Shown here: positions 31,546-40,685 of the stretch, in pieces | How the letters are laid out: the number at the start of each line of letters is the position of its first letter | How positions within the stretch are numbered: position 1 is the stretch's first letter | Assembly (NCBI RefSeq): GCF_016919175.1 | Contig: NZ_JAFFPU010000030.1 | Span: 1 to 64,000, forward strand | DNA length: 64,000 nt | Source of the DNA: Leptospira ainlahdjerensis | GTDB taxonomy: Bacteria; Spirochaetota; Leptospiria; Leptospirales; Leptospiraceae | Reading direction: 5' to 3' | Program-made: the position numbers and the translations under genes | Notes under the pieces: model-generated | What the model saw: only the letters and a program-made list of their open reading frames with translations | Told to the model about the DNA's origin: nothing | Databases searched by the model: none

Positions 31546-32412
31546 TTATACTTCGTCCGGAATTCTATGCATCCAAACTGAAAAGATCGCTCCGGTTGCA
31601 AACATGATCAAACTATAAATCGCGGAAGGAATCGCCATTGCCGCGTTATTCAGAATTGAAGAGGCGATTGCAATCCCCAGGGTTCCGTTCTGAATTCCCA
31701 CTTCGATCGTAATGGAAGTCCTCTGCGCTTTTGTTACCCTCATCAAAGTGGCTCCTAAAAATCCGAGAACCATCGTCACCAAATTGAGCGCCAGCGCCGC
31801 AGGTCCGACCTGAATAAAAAACGGAATGATATTCTGTCTTTCTCTTACGATCGCTCCTGCGATGATCAAAACTAAAAAAACTCCGGAGAGAATTTTTACC
31901 GCTTTTTCAAACTTTTTAGAAAGGTCCGGTTTTTTGGAGTTAAGGATCATACCGATCGAAACCGGAAGCACCGTTATTAAAAAAATCTGCAAGATCGTTT
32001 GTGGAACGTTGAGTTCGATCATCTGACCGCTTCCCAAAAAATGATGCATTGAAAAGTTGAGCAGAATAGGGATAGAAACGACGGTTACACAACTAGTGAT
32101 TGCGGTTAACGTGATGGAAAGAGCTACGTCTCCTTTTGCGAGGTGGGTGATCAGATTGGAGGTGGCTCCACCCGGGCAGATCGCGAGTAACATCAAACCC
32201 ACCGCCAATTCTCCAGGAAGCCCGGAAAAGTCGGCGATGAGCCAACCCGCGATCGGTAGGAGTAACAACTGTAAGGTGAGACCGGTCAACACCGCCTTGG
32301 GAAGAATAAAAATTCTTTTGAAGTCGTCGATCGTGAGAGACATTCCCATCCCGAGCATGATGATTCCTAACGCGAGCGGAAGAAACACGGCTGTTAGTAA
32401 ATTGGATTCCAT
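31546..32412 (-). CDS. Bile acid:sodium symporter (BASS/SBF) family transporter, second copy
   Basis: A 288-residue membrane protein with 9-10 helices. The family signatures are clear: LMLLAICPGGATSNLITHLAKGDVALSITLTAI and ITIEVGIQNGTLGIAIASSIL. It is clearly diverged from the BASS protein at 14639-15547 and has a different neighbourhood (no dioxygenase). Substrate unknown; sodium-coupled uptake of an organic anion is the family role. It is followed by the 14-base perfect inverted repeat. The 314-bp gap upstream (32413-32726) holds one good promoter-like site facing the other way. Confidence 0.9.
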   Translation of the reverse strand: MESNLLTAVFLPLALGIIMLGMGMSLTIDDFKRIFILPKAVLTGLTLQLLLLPIAGWLIADFSGLPGELAVGLMLLAICPGGATSNLITHLAKGDVALSITLTAITSCVTVVSIPILLNFSMHHFLGSGQMIELNVPQTILQIFLITVLPVSIGMILNSKKPDLSKKFEKAVKILSGVFLVLIIAGAIVRERQNIIPFFIQVGPAALALNLVTMVLGFLGATLMRVTKAQRTSITIEVGIQNGTLGIAIASSILNNAAMAIPSAIYSLIMFATGAIFSVWMHRIPDEV

Positions 32413-32671
32413 AATATAAACCTATTTTTTGTTTCAAACTCTGTATAAAAACTTTCATCTCCAGTCGACTGAATTTTTGATTCTTCCGAATTTTACATTC
32501 GTTTGGGATTTCCGATTTCTTTTTTATCGAACGATTGAGCGAAATCTTATAAGAATTTGGGGTCTCGGTAAAGGTTCTTACCTTGGGACGACCACCGATC
32601 TCCAAATTACAAAAAGTCCGAACTAAATCTAAGATTCAAAGAAGAATCGAACGTTCTTCTTTTGTAATATC

Positions 32672-32699
32672 TTGACAAAGTATTTTTCGGAATTAGATT
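32672..32699 (+). promoter_or_regulatory. Sigma-70-like promoter
   Basis: TTGACA at 32672-32677, a 16-base spacer, then TAGATT at 32694-32699. It sits 27 bp upstream of the frameshifted small membrane protein gene at 32727 and faces it. Confidence 0.5.
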
Positions 32700-32726
32700 T
32701 TTTGTTCTTCGTAAAAGGGAAAAGTA

Positions 32727-33006
32727 ATGAAAAACTTAAAAATCATTTACCTCGCTTTTGTTTGTTCCCTAATTCTTTTCGGAATTGTATTTGTTCTTTC
32801 GGCGAATCCGTCCGGAAATCTTCCCAAGGATTGGAGCGGTTATCTTTTTGGATTTCGGTTATACGATCCACGGAGTTTTTTATTTTATCTTCGCGGATTC
32901 GATTCATTGGATCGGTATGGGAATTTTCTTTTTGGGAATTCTGATTCTTTTTCCAAGGGATAAGGAGTTTATTTCTCTTTACGATTCTCGGGAAATCTAT
33001 CCTTGA
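32727..33006 (+). pseudogene. Frameshifted small two-helix membrane protein
   Basis: The first frame (from the ATG at 32727) begins MKNLKIIYLAFVCSLILFGI, one hydrophobic helix, then NPSGNLPKDWSGYLFGF. The protein-like character then moves to the next frame (GYTIHGVFYFIFADSIHWIG, then FFLGILILFPRDKEFISLYD) which ends at 33006. The total length, 280 nt, is 93 codons plus one, so a single inserted base near 32850-32870 would explain it. Either a recent pseudogene, a sequencing error or a programmed shift. The family is not recognised. A good promoter precedes it. Confidence 0.5.
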
Positions 33007-33072
33007 TTTGCGCCGGATCGGATTCTAAAAAAGAGGTGATGGATTTTCGATTTCAAAAAAATCTCGTGTTAC

Positions 33073-33774
33073 ATGGATGAGAATTCTAAAGTAGACGAAA
33101 AACAATCGTTCAAAAGAAAATTTCTGGTTTGGTTGATTCCTTTTCTTGTAGTCAATCTGCAAAGGCTGATCGGCTTTACTTCACGAAGAGTCAATATCGG
33201 TGACGGAAGTTTGGACAAACTCCGCAAAGAAAAAAAACCTTATATCCTTTCGATCTGGCATACCAACGTTTTGTATTCTCCTTACTTAAATCGTAAGGCC
33301 GGCGCCGCCGTTTTGATCTCCGAATCCAAGGACGGGGATTTTATCAACGAGGTCGTACATCGTTTCGACAACTACAGCATTCGAGGCAGTTCTTCCAAGG
33401 GCGGATCCAAAGCGCTGAAGGCCCTCATCGTTCATCTCAAAAAAAATCTTCCCGCCGCAATCACGCCGGACGGGCCTCGGGGGCCCGCACTCGTAGTTCA
33501 GCCGGGTTTGATCGCTTGTGGTCAAGTTTCGCAGGTTCCCATCGTTCCGTTTCACTACGAATGTACTCGTCAATGGATCGCAGAAAGATCCTGGGATAAA
33601 CATAGAATTCCGAAACCGTTTACGACGTTCGTGGTTTCCTACGGAGAACCAATTTTGATTCCGAGACAATTGGATGAAAAAGGTTTTGAGGAAGCGCGCG
33701 TTATGGTGGAAAAGGCGATGTTGGAAAACCGTCAGCGATGTATCGATAAAGCTGAAGAGTTGAGAAAAAAATAA
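33073..33774 (+). CDS. Lysophospholipid acyltransferase-like protein (DUF374)
   Basis: A 233-residue membrane-associated protein of the DUF374 group in the lysophospholipid/lauroyl acyltransferase superfamily. The catalytic HX4D-like block is altered to [13 protein letters not shown], followed by [33 protein letters not shown] and [23 protein letters not shown], all standard for DUF374. It has an N-terminal hydrophobic helix ([18 protein letters not shown]). The family is thought to acylate lipids such as lipid A precursors. It runs convergent to the hydrolase gene at 33791, with 16 bp between stops. Confidence 0.88.
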   Translation: MDENSKVDEKQSFKRKFLVWLIPFLVVNLQRLIGFTSRRVNIGDGSLDKLRKEKKPYILSIWHTNVLYSPYLNRKAGAAVLISESKDGDFINEVVHRFDNYSIRGSSSKGGSKALKALIVHLKKNLPAAITPDGPRGPALVVQPGLIACGQVSQVPIVPFHYECTRQWIAERSWDKHRIPKPFTTFVVSYGEPILIPRQLDEKGFEEARVMVEKAMLENRQRCIDKAEELRKK

Positions 33775-33790
33775 TATTCTAATGCGAATT

Positions 33791-35668
33791 CTAAGGAGTT
33801 CCCGCTTTTACGTGTTCGTTTAAAATTCTTTTTACCTCCAAAAATGTGGGCAGATGATTTTGCACCGAGTGTTCGGATTGGATGAGTAATTCGGACTCCG
33901 GATGTTCGAGATGCGAACTTTCGTAAGGGACGACGGAATCGCTGATCCAATCCAGATCCGCAAGTTTAGAATTCCCTATGATAGAATGGAATTTTACGAG
34001 AGGTTTATATTCTCCCGTGACTTTCATAAAAAGGCTTTTTGGTGCGAGTCCGTCGACTCCGTAAACTCCAGGGACCAAATCTCCGTCCTTGTGGTTTACG
34101 ATCAGAAACTTATAACCCTCTTCGAATTTTTTGGCGACTTCCTTCGGAAGAATAAAAAGAAATCTTGCGATCGTTCCTAAAATTCCTTCCGCCAAACTGG
34201 AGCCCCTGTGCGGAGTCGCGATGAAGATCGCCCTTTTTACAAACGGCACCGGTTCAAAATCGAAGACCCTTTTGATCTCTTTTTTGTATTCTTCGCTCAT
34301 GGATTGGTAAGCGGAGTAGGGAACATTGGCCGCGGTCATCCATTCTTCTTTTTTCCCCTTGGTTACTGCCAGCTTCGCGATCAGTCCTCCCATACTATGA
34401 CCGACTAACACCATCTGGTCGAAACTTTTATGTTCCCGATCGGGATCGTAGACTTTTCGTAAATCATATAACGTATCTCTAAAGTCTGCCGCCGAAAGCA
34501 GCATCGGATTTACGGTCGGATACCAATATACCCAAAACTGATATTTCTCCTTGATGGAAGGATCCGCGAGAAGTTCGTTGATCATCGGAAACCATATAAA
34601 CGGAGAGGAAGCGAGTCCGTGCAGGAACACGACCGGTATTTTGTCTTTGCGGTATGGATAGACAAGATAAAGTCCCTTTCTGGAAATACTTGTCTCCCCG
34701 TCAAAGATCGCAAGCAAACTGTCCCGCTTTTGCGCGATCGTTAGCATATACGCGAGCGGAGTGGTCGTATCGCTTTCCATCGGCAGACTCATTCCTTCAA
34801 ATTCGATTCTATCCCGAAAGACGGGATCAAAGACGTGGATCTTCGCTTTTAGATTCATCAAATCTCGATTTCCGAGATACGATTCTTTCAGACTTACGAA
34901 AGCGGTTCCGGGATAAGCCTGTCCGACTCCGTTGATAAATTCATACTGGATTCTTTTTTGAGGTTCGTTCTCCGGAAATTTTCGGATCAGAATTAAGGGG
35001 GTTCCGATTCCATATTTGCTGATATGGTTTGAAAATCCTTTGGTTCTATAATCGTATGCGACTTCGATCTGTAGAAAATTTTGAGGCGTCCAGGAAGTTT
35101 CAACTTCGGCGCCGTCCATCACAAGACTTCCGCGGATGAGTGGAAGATTTAGATCGGTAACGTTCGCTAATTTTCGATTCTTCTTCGCATAACGCACCAA
35201 CTGCGCTAAGGAGCGGTTGTATGTGAGGAGGGCGAAACGAAACTCGGCCGAGAAGGGATCGGGCGCCGGGGTCGCTTTCGAGTCAAAAAGATACGTATAA
35301 GAATATACTAATGCGGAAGCATACATCTTTGCAAACTGCGGATCATCCGTATCCAAGGAATTCCCAGTGAGATAACAGAGTTCGGAAAGATAGTATGCGA
35401 GTTCTCTGGACTTATAAGCGAGAAGTCGATTGTCCAAGTCGTAGATGACGACCAAGGGAGAATCTTCGAACTTTTCGTCAAGATCGTTGCTTTTGAGATA
35501 ACGGGTAGTAAGAAGGCTGAGTCTGTTCGAAGAAACTCCGCTTATGTTGACTAACTTTTCCTGTTCGAATTGGGAATAGTTGGTTCTTGAGTATGTCGCA
35601 CAATCGAGAACGATAAAAGATCCAAGAAGAATCCAAATTCTTAAAAGAATCTTACAATACGAATTCAT
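33791..35668 (-). CDS. Large alpha/beta-hydrolase lipoprotein (PGAP1-like lipase/esterase)
   Basis: A 625-residue predicted lipoprotein (FIVLDC, Cys23). The first ~340 residues form an unrecognised helical then strand-rich N-terminal region. The C-terminal hydrolase domain starts at IPVVFLHGLASSPFIWFPMINEL (oxyanion region) and has the nucleophile elbow VLVGHSMGGLIAKL, then FIATPHRGSSLAEG and a late His (SEHSVQNH), giving Ser, probably Asp (SDSVVPYES) and His. It is a likely envelope lipase or esterase. It is transcribed divergently from another lipoprotein hydrolase, 139 bp away. Confidence 0.85.
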   Translation of the reverse strand: MNSYCKILLRIWILLGSFIVLDCATYSRTNYSQFEQEKLVNISGVSSNRLSLLTTRYLKSNDLDEKFEDSPLVVIYDLDNRLLAYKSRELAYYLSELCYLTGNSLDTDDPQFAKMYASALVYSYTYLFDSKATPAPDPFSAEFRFALLTYNRSLAQLVRYAKKNRKLANVTDLNLPLIRGSLVMDGAEVETSWTPQNFLQIEVAYDYRTKGFSNHISKYGIGTPLILIRKFPENEPQKRIQYEFINGVGQAYPGTAFVSLKESYLGNRDLMNLKAKIHVFDPVFRDRIEFEGMSLPMESDTTTPLAYMLTIAQKRDSLLAIFDGETSISRKGLYLVYPYRKDKIPVVFLHGLASSPFIWFPMINELLADPSIKEKYQFWVYWYPTVNPMLLSAADFRDTLYDLRKVYDPDREHKSFDQMVLVGHSMGGLIAKLAVTKGKKEEWMTAANVPYSAYQSMSEEYKKEIKRVFDFEPVPFVKRAIFIATPHRGSSLAEGILGTIARFLFILPKEVAKKFEEGYKFLIVNHKDGDLVPGVYGVDGLAPKSLFMKVTGEYKPLVKFHSIIGNSKLADLDWISDSVVPYESSHLEHPESELLIQSEHSVQNHLPTFLEVKRILNEHVKAGTP

Positions 35669-35807
35669 CCCTCAATCAGAAGCAGCGAGCCTCCGGCTGA
35701 CAAGTCAAAAAGGGAAATCCATCTCGTTTCCAAAAGATAAGATCCATTTCGAAGAAGAAATCGTTTTTGCCATAGACAGACTTTCTTCGTTCCGCAAACT
35801 TTGTATC

Positions 35808-36995
35808 GTGAAATTACCGATCTTTACAACAAAGGGTTTGATTCTGCTTTCGTTTTTATTCTGTTCCGGTAATAAAGAACAGAGTTACGGTCCGGGCTTA
35901 TGGAAGGGGCAAGGATCCGGGGGAAGTCGTTCCACGGTTGCGATGCAGATTCCTCTCGTTTTTGTTCCCGGTTATAAGGGTTCCGAACTTTTTCAAAAAA
36001 CCGAATCGGGTTCATTGGATCGGATTTGGCTTACACCTTGGCAGGCTTTGAATTTTACCGCACCCGATCTGACTTTGAAAAAGAACGATAACGTTCAAGT
36101 CGGCGGAGTTTTATCTTCCGTGACTCTGATTCCGTTATTGATCGACGTGAAAGTCTATCAACCTTGGTTGGAGTGGCTTTCCACTTCTGCGAGAATCAGA
36201 CCTTATGTTTTTCCTTACGATTGGAGAAAGGATAACGGAGAAACTTCTTTAGCTCTGGAAGTTTTTTTAGAAAAAGTTCAAAAAGAAAACGCGGGAGTCG
36301 CGCCCGTTCTTGTAGGTCATAGCAACGGAGGAAATCTTATTCTTTCCGTAATCAATCGTAAGCCGAGTTCGGCTTCGAAGGTGATTTTTGTAGGAGTTCC
36401 TTTTCGTGGAGGAATCGGATTTATGGAAGATCTGATTTCGGGAGTTTCCACCGGGCTCAATCCTGAAATTACGAGCGCTTGTGTTGTTTCCAGTTTTATT
36501 TCGGTTTATACTTTTTTTCCGAGAGAAGGAAGTTTTGATACGAAGGATCCTCTCAAGGACTCGGCTGATAAGAATATTCCATTCCGTTTTTTTAATGCTT
36601 CCGATTGGGAGAAGTATGAGTTGGGACCGTATTCTCACGAAGCTCATTGTGAGCCGCCGCCTTCTTTGAAAGAGTTTCAGTCGAGATTGGATTTAGCTCT
36701 TGCGTTTCGAAATTCTCTCGATCCGAAAAAAGGAACTCAGTATCCGCCCGTTCTTGTAGTCCACGCTCGGAATCGACCTACGATGCGGGTTTTAAAACCC
36801 GAAAAAAATCCGGATCATTGGTTTTGGGATTTTAAGAATGCGGAGACTGCGCCGGGAGATGGAAGGGTTACTTTTTCAAGTTCGATTCCCCCCGATGAAA
36901 TCGTTCACAAAAGTTTTCTTTCCGATGCTGAACATTCTTCTTTGTTAAGCGACCCGAAGGTATGGGAGAGAATCTATCACTTTCTGCACGAATAG
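35808..36995 (+). CDS. LCAT-like alpha/beta-hydrolase lipoprotein
   Basis: A hydrolase of the lecithin:cholesterol acyltransferase/lipase class, 395 residues from a GTG at 35808. That start gives a signal peptide with lipobox LSFLFC (VKLPIFTTKGLILLSFLFCS). The frame is open further upstream to 35580, overlapping the divergent gene, so the start is inferred. Motifs are IPLVFVPGYKGSELF, VFPYDWRKDNGETSL, nucleophile elbow VLVGHSNGGNLIL, and a late GDGRVTF ... AEHSSLL with the likely Asp and His. Its last 122 bp plus the terminator are duplicated at 47479-47675, at the far end of the AT-rich island. Confidence 0.83.
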   Translation: MKLPIFTTKGLILLSFLFCSGNKEQSYGPGLWKGQGSGGSRSTVAMQIPLVFVPGYKGSELFQKTESGSLDRIWLTPWQALNFTAPDLTLKKNDNVQVGGVLSSVTLIPLLIDVKVYQPWLEWLSTSARIRPYVFPYDWRKDNGETSLALEVFLEKVQKENAGVAPVLVGHSNGGNLILSVINRKPSSASKVIFVGVPFRGGIGFMEDLISGVSTGLNPEITSACVVSSFISVYTFFPREGSFDTKDPLKDSADKNIPFRFFNASDWEKYELGPYSHEAHCEPPPSLKEFQSRLDLALAFRNSLDPKKGTQYPPVLVVHARNRPTMRVLKPEKNPDHWFWDFKNAETAPGDGRVTFSSSIPPDEIVHKSFLSDAEHSSLLSDPKVWERIYHFLHE

Positions 36996-37070
36996 GAATG
37001 TTCTAAAGAATATTCCGTTTTTCTAAATTTTCAAAATCTATTCCGGATGCGATGGAGAATCCTTTTGGAT
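36874..37070. repeat. Island-flanking direct repeat, left copy (197 bp)
   Basis: The copy spans the last 122 bp of the LCAT-like hydrolase gene and 75 bp beyond, including its terminator. It matches 47479-47675 in the same orientation over equal length; I see one difference, GAT here versus GAC there in the codon at 36894-36896. To the right the sequence turns AT-rich. Confidence 0.95.
36995..37023 (+). terminator. Intrinsic terminator of the LCAT-like hydrolase gene
   Basis: GGAATGTTCT and AGAATATTCC form a ten-base stem (one G-T pair) with a two-base loop, followed by GTTTTTCT. The stem starts on the last base of the stop codon. It is inside the duplicated 197 bp, so a second copy is at 47600-47628. 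Confidence 0.8.
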
Positions 37071-37262
37071 TTTTCTGTGGGGAGAGAAGTTCTTAGGATG
37101 AAAATCGATCCGCACGAACTTTTCAAAGGACCGGATTTTATAAATCCGGTTTGGCTTCCACGATCGGATCCTGGATCGTAATCACATTTCAGACTCCGTA
37201 ACCTATGTCCGATAGGCTGTTTACCTCTTGGACAAAACAATCCAAAGAGGTTTGAGTTGAAT

Positions 37263-38180
37263 TTAAGGGACAATGATCTTCTGTTCGATAAAATTATCGA
37301 AAAAGCCGCTGTTGCCATCTATAGCTCGATACGAACTTACATTGACGCAGGCATCATTGTAAGTTTGCGTATCCAAAATTTTCTTGGCAGTTGAATAGGA
37401 GGCAATCGGAATTTGGGCGTCGTCAAGACCAAACTCGATGTAAGTATATGGGATCGGTGTAGCGCCGCCAGCAGGAGTGGTTGTGGTTAAATCTAAATAG
37501 AAATAATTCTGAATAGAAGCTGTTGTATCTTTTGCAACGAATTCTATCAAATTTCCGTTTGCAGTAACTTGAATGCAGTGTTGATCACAGTTTCCCACGG
37601 CAACTGGAGCCGAGATTGCACCGTAACAAGGTCCCTGAGGAGGCGTAGGAGGAACGGAATTGATTTCTTTAAAGGATTTACCAAAAGGATTGGATACGAC
37701 AACTATGATCTTATAGGGCTGGGAAGTTTCGGGGGAAAAGAATATGAAACGATCTGGAAAGAATGGGTTAGGGGTTGCTTCTTCTAAGATGAAATTATTA
37801 ACGCTTAGGTCGTTCGGATTGAGAGTCATGACGTTGGGTCTTCCGAGATATGCTTTTATGGATGGCCAGGGAGAAGCAGGCGTTTTCTGAAACGAAAAAC
37901 GGACTTCGATTTTTTGATCGTCGGGGGTTCCAGTTCTGTATGTAGTCTGTACAGTTAAATCGTTTAAAAGAGGATGACCATTGGGTGACTCTGGTTCCGG
38001 TTTCAGCTCAGAATTAGCTTGTTCCTCTAAAGGACCTATTAAAGGTATCAACAAATCATTGTTACGTGCCCCACCTTTACAGGATAATCCGAAACTCACA
38101 GTCTGTAAAATCATTGTAAATTGTATAATAAAAATGATTTGTTTTATGAGTCTTTCTTTCCAAGAGAGAATTGCAGACAT
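37263..38180 (-). CDS. Putative lipoprotein in the island
   Basis: A 305-residue predicted lipoprotein with a long N-terminal signal (hydrophobic IIFIIQFTMILQTVSF, then GLSC, Cys34). The mature part is Pro/Thr-rich and strand-like, with an early linker (EPESPNGHPL), a central cysteine group (GPCYGAIS, GNCDQHCIQV) and a late DACVNV. No family is recognised. It is probably a surface or outer-membrane protein. The start has a GGAG site. It is the gene nearest the left repeat and runs in the same direction as the EAL gene 62 bp upstream, so they may share a transcript. Confidence 0.72.
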   Translation of the reverse strand: MSAILSWKERLIKQIIFIIQFTMILQTVSFGLSCKGGARNNDLLIPLIGPLEEQANSELKPEPESPNGHPLLNDLTVQTTYRTGTPDDQKIEVRFSFQKTPASPWPSIKAYLGRPNVMTLNPNDLSVNNFILEEATPNPFFPDRFIFFSPETSQPYKIIVVVSNPFGKSFKEINSVPPTPPQGPCYGAISAPVAVGNCDQHCIQVTANGNLIEFVAKDTTASIQNYFYLDLTTTTPAGGATPIPYTYIEFGLDDAQIPIASYSTAKKILDTQTYNDACVNVSSYRAIDGNSGFFDNFIEQKIIVP

Positions 38181-38242
38181 CCTTTACTCCTTTTTTCTTA
38201 ATATCTTTCGATATCAGAAAGTTATTTTTTCGAAGACAATAC

Positions 38243-39625
38243 TCAAACTGAGATTTGAAAATTGATTCCGAAGATTTGAGATAATCCCTCAAGATCCATG
38301 GGGGAGTAATAATGATAGCCTTGAAGAAAGTCCGCACCGGCTTCGGTCGCTATTTTTTCATATTCCTGGTTTTCCACTCCTTCAATGATGACTTTCTTAT
38401 TCATAGTATGCATAATCTCGATCACTGAACCGAGCAACTTTCTCTTTGAAGAATTTTGCAAAGCTCCACTTAATAGATTTTTATCGATTTTAATAATATC
38501 AGATTGAAATTGATCTAATCTTGAAAAATTTGAATGTCCTTTTCCAAAATCATCGATCGCAATTTGAAATCCGTGAAAGTGAAGACTTTGGGCTTCTTCG
38601 CAGAATCTAAAAAATTCATTGTTATTCACATTTACCGAAGTTTCTGTAATCTCTATTAATATTTGATCAGGTCGTATTCCGAATTGATCGGTTACGGTTA
38701 ATAATGTTTCGCTAATATTTTTATGAATCAGCTGAATTGGAGAGATATTAATTGTCAGTTTACAACTTTCTTGGATAACCGCGAATTTTCGAAGATTCGC
38801 AAATTCTCTAACCGCATTTCGAATTACCCATTCCCCTAACTTTAAAATGAGGAGGGACTTTTCGGCCAGGGGAACGAATAATTCCGGACTTATATTTCCA
38901 GTGATCGGATGTTTCCATCTTGTCAGGGTTTCGATATATTCTATTTTTTTTGTTTTTGAATCTAAAATAGGCTGATATTTTAGAAAAAATTCCTTATTGA
39001 AATTTGCAACCTTGAGTGCGAATATCATTTGAATCTCTTTTTCCAGATCGCCTACTATGAAGTGGCTATGTGGATATCGGCTTGCTTTGATAAAGGAGTC
39101 CGTGAGCTTATTCTTGATATCAGTATATGGCTCATAGGGTTTCTTGCTAAAATAAGCTCCCATAGAAATTTTAAAGAAAAAGTCCGTTTCATTGCTACGA
39201 ATCGGATGGTTCATGATAGAGATTACTTGCCTAGGAAGAGTGACTATGTCAAACTTTTCCTCGACCGGCATTAATAATAAGATTCTGTTTTTGGATAATT
39301 GAAACATTTGTATTTTTGTTTTAGTAAGGAAATGAACGGACTCTAAGATACAATCTAGAGCTTCTTGATACAAAGAAATATTGGGCTCTTCAGTCACATC
39401 CTGAAAGATAAATTGGACCTCAGTCAAATATGCCGCGATGAAGGGTTTTTCTGCGCTGTTTTTTAATTCCAAGATACATTCTTCGATTTCTTTGTCTGAT
39501 AGAGATTCGTTGCTCGGGTCGCTCAGAGTACGATTTATGATACGAGGGCAATTGCACTGCTTTCGACAATTGCATTGAATTCCTTGATTAGGGGATATAT
39601 TAATTAGATTGATTGTCTTTTCCAT
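38243..39625 (-). CDS. EAL-domain c-di-GMP phosphodiesterase with Cys-rich N terminus
   Basis: A 460-residue cytoplasmic protein. Residues 16-27 hold a cysteine cluster (C18, C20, C24, C26; CxCxxxCxC) that could bind metal. Residues ~55-195 look like a degenerate GGDEF domain (ISMGAYFSKKPY; FIKASRYPHSHFIVGD) with no GGDEF motif. The C-terminal EAL domain (about 210-455) has ETL for EAL (232-234), then NISPIQL, ILIEITETSV, IDDFGKGHSNFSRLD, DIIKIDK, VIIEGVEN and LQGYHYY, so metal and catalytic residues look intact. It should cleave c-di-GMP. An AGGGA site supports the ATG. Confidence 0.9.
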   Translation of the reverse strand: MEKTINLINISPNQGIQCNCRKQCNCPRIINRTLSDPSNESLSDKEIEECILELKNSAEKPFIAAYLTEVQFIFQDVTEEPNISLYQEALDCILESVHFLTKTKIQMFQLSKNRILLLMPVEEKFDIVTLPRQVISIMNHPIRSNETDFFFKISMGAYFSKKPYEPYTDIKNKLTDSFIKASRYPHSHFIVGDLEKEIQMIFALKVANFNKEFFLKYQPILDSKTKKIEYIETLTRWKHPITGNISPELFVPLAEKSLLILKLGEWVIRNAVREFANLRKFAVIQESCKLTINISPIQLIHKNISETLLTVTDQFGIRPDQILIEITETSVNVNNNEFFRFCEEAQSLHFHGFQIAIDDFGKGHSNFSRLDQFQSDIIKIDKNLLSGALQNSSKRKLLGSVIEIMHTMNKKVIIEGVENQEYEKIATEAGADFLQGYHYYSPMDLEGLSQIFGINFQISV

Positions 39626-40076
39626 GTTGTCCCTGTTCTTCTTTGATTCTGATTTTGACTAAGATTCATAATACGGTAATTCCTTGGAGGATGGGCTGAA
39701 ATTTATAAATTGCATCTGGCTTTATTAATATGAAAGTCCGCATTCATAACCGCATAACGTATTTATTCTTTATTTCTTTTGCTTGAGTGAAAAAGATCGA
39801 TATTTAGAAAATAAATATTTTGTTTGGAACGGATTCTTAAAAATTTTCTCATCCTTTTTGTTGTGAATGTTCATCTATGAATCTTAGCATAAATCAACAT
39901 GGGCAAAGATAATTTAAGGAAGACATTTCCTCACGTTAGGGCAAAGAGTTTCTTTTTTGAAATCTTGATTAATGCAAAGACTGAAATTTTAAAAAAATGA
40001 GTATGTGGCGAGAGGGAAAGAGGAGTTGGAGTTGTGTGCCACATACTCGAAGTTGGAGATTAGTTAGGATCCGATT
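39626..40076. other. AT-rich non-coding gap inside the island
   Basis: About 450 bp between the EAL gene start and the DUF1566 gene end. The sequence is strongly AT-rich with short T and A runs. I find no frame, RNA or strong hairpin. It presumably holds the promoter of the EAL gene. Confidence 0.45.
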
Positions 40077-40673
40077 TTAAGGCCCGCTTACACAGCGAAC
40101 ATAGACGTTTGTGTTGTTCGCTTTTGGAAATTCGATGACTCCTCCCATTTTGAAATCGACGATGTATGCCATACTCCTATAAGGTGTATTGTTCGGTATT
40201 CGGTATGCGCTTTTGTTTCCGACCGTCTCGTTGTATGCTTTGGGATCGGAGCCAGTGGTAGTGTTTGGGCTGATTCCGGCCGACATCGCAGTAGTAGAAG
40301 TCCAATAATAGCCTCCAACCGTATCCGGAAAGGATGAAGTGTTGATAATGGGGAATGCGGTTCTGCCGAAATCCACAAGACTTTGCAGTTCTTTCACAGT
40401 AGGTAATCGCCAAACACGACCAGCTAAAACTAACGAATTACAATAGGCGAGAGCCGAAGTCCAGTCCGCTGTCGCTGCAGGAAATCCGTTACAGACTATT
40501 GTGCCTTGACCCTTAGAGCATTTTTGCCATATACGTAAGCTTCCCGCTTTGATAGTCCCGTCCAAATTGTCCGTAAAGGGCCCGTCCAATGGATAGATTG
40601 GATTTATGAATATGGCGCCGCTTATGATAAAAGTAAACAGACATCGAATGATATTGATAAAAAGTGATTTCAT
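40077..40673 (-). CDS. DUF1566 secreted protein
   Basis: A 198-residue exported protein: signal peptide (SLFINIIRCLFTFIISGAIF), then a single DUF1566 domain with GTIKAGSLRIWQKCSKGQG, VWRLPTVKELQSLVDFG, YYWTST and a final VYVRCVSGP. The Cys pattern (WQKC, VCNG, AYCNS, VRCV) is as in other members. A Cys at residue 11 lies within the signal segment and is unlikely to be a lipobox. It starts with an AGGAG site and lies 12 bp after the stop of the 746-residue gene, so the two form an operon. Confidence 0.82.
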   Translation of the reverse strand: MKSLFINIIRCLFTFIISGAIFINPIYPLDGPFTDNLDGTIKAGSLRIWQKCSKGQGTIVCNGFPAATADWTSALAYCNSLVLAGRVWRLPTVKELQSLVDFGRTAFPIINTSSFPDTVGGYYWTSTTAMSAGISPNTTTGSDPKAYNETVGNKSAYRIPNNTPYRSMAYIVDFKMGGVIEFPKANNTNVYVRCVSGP

Positions 40674-40685
40674 ATAAACTCCTAA

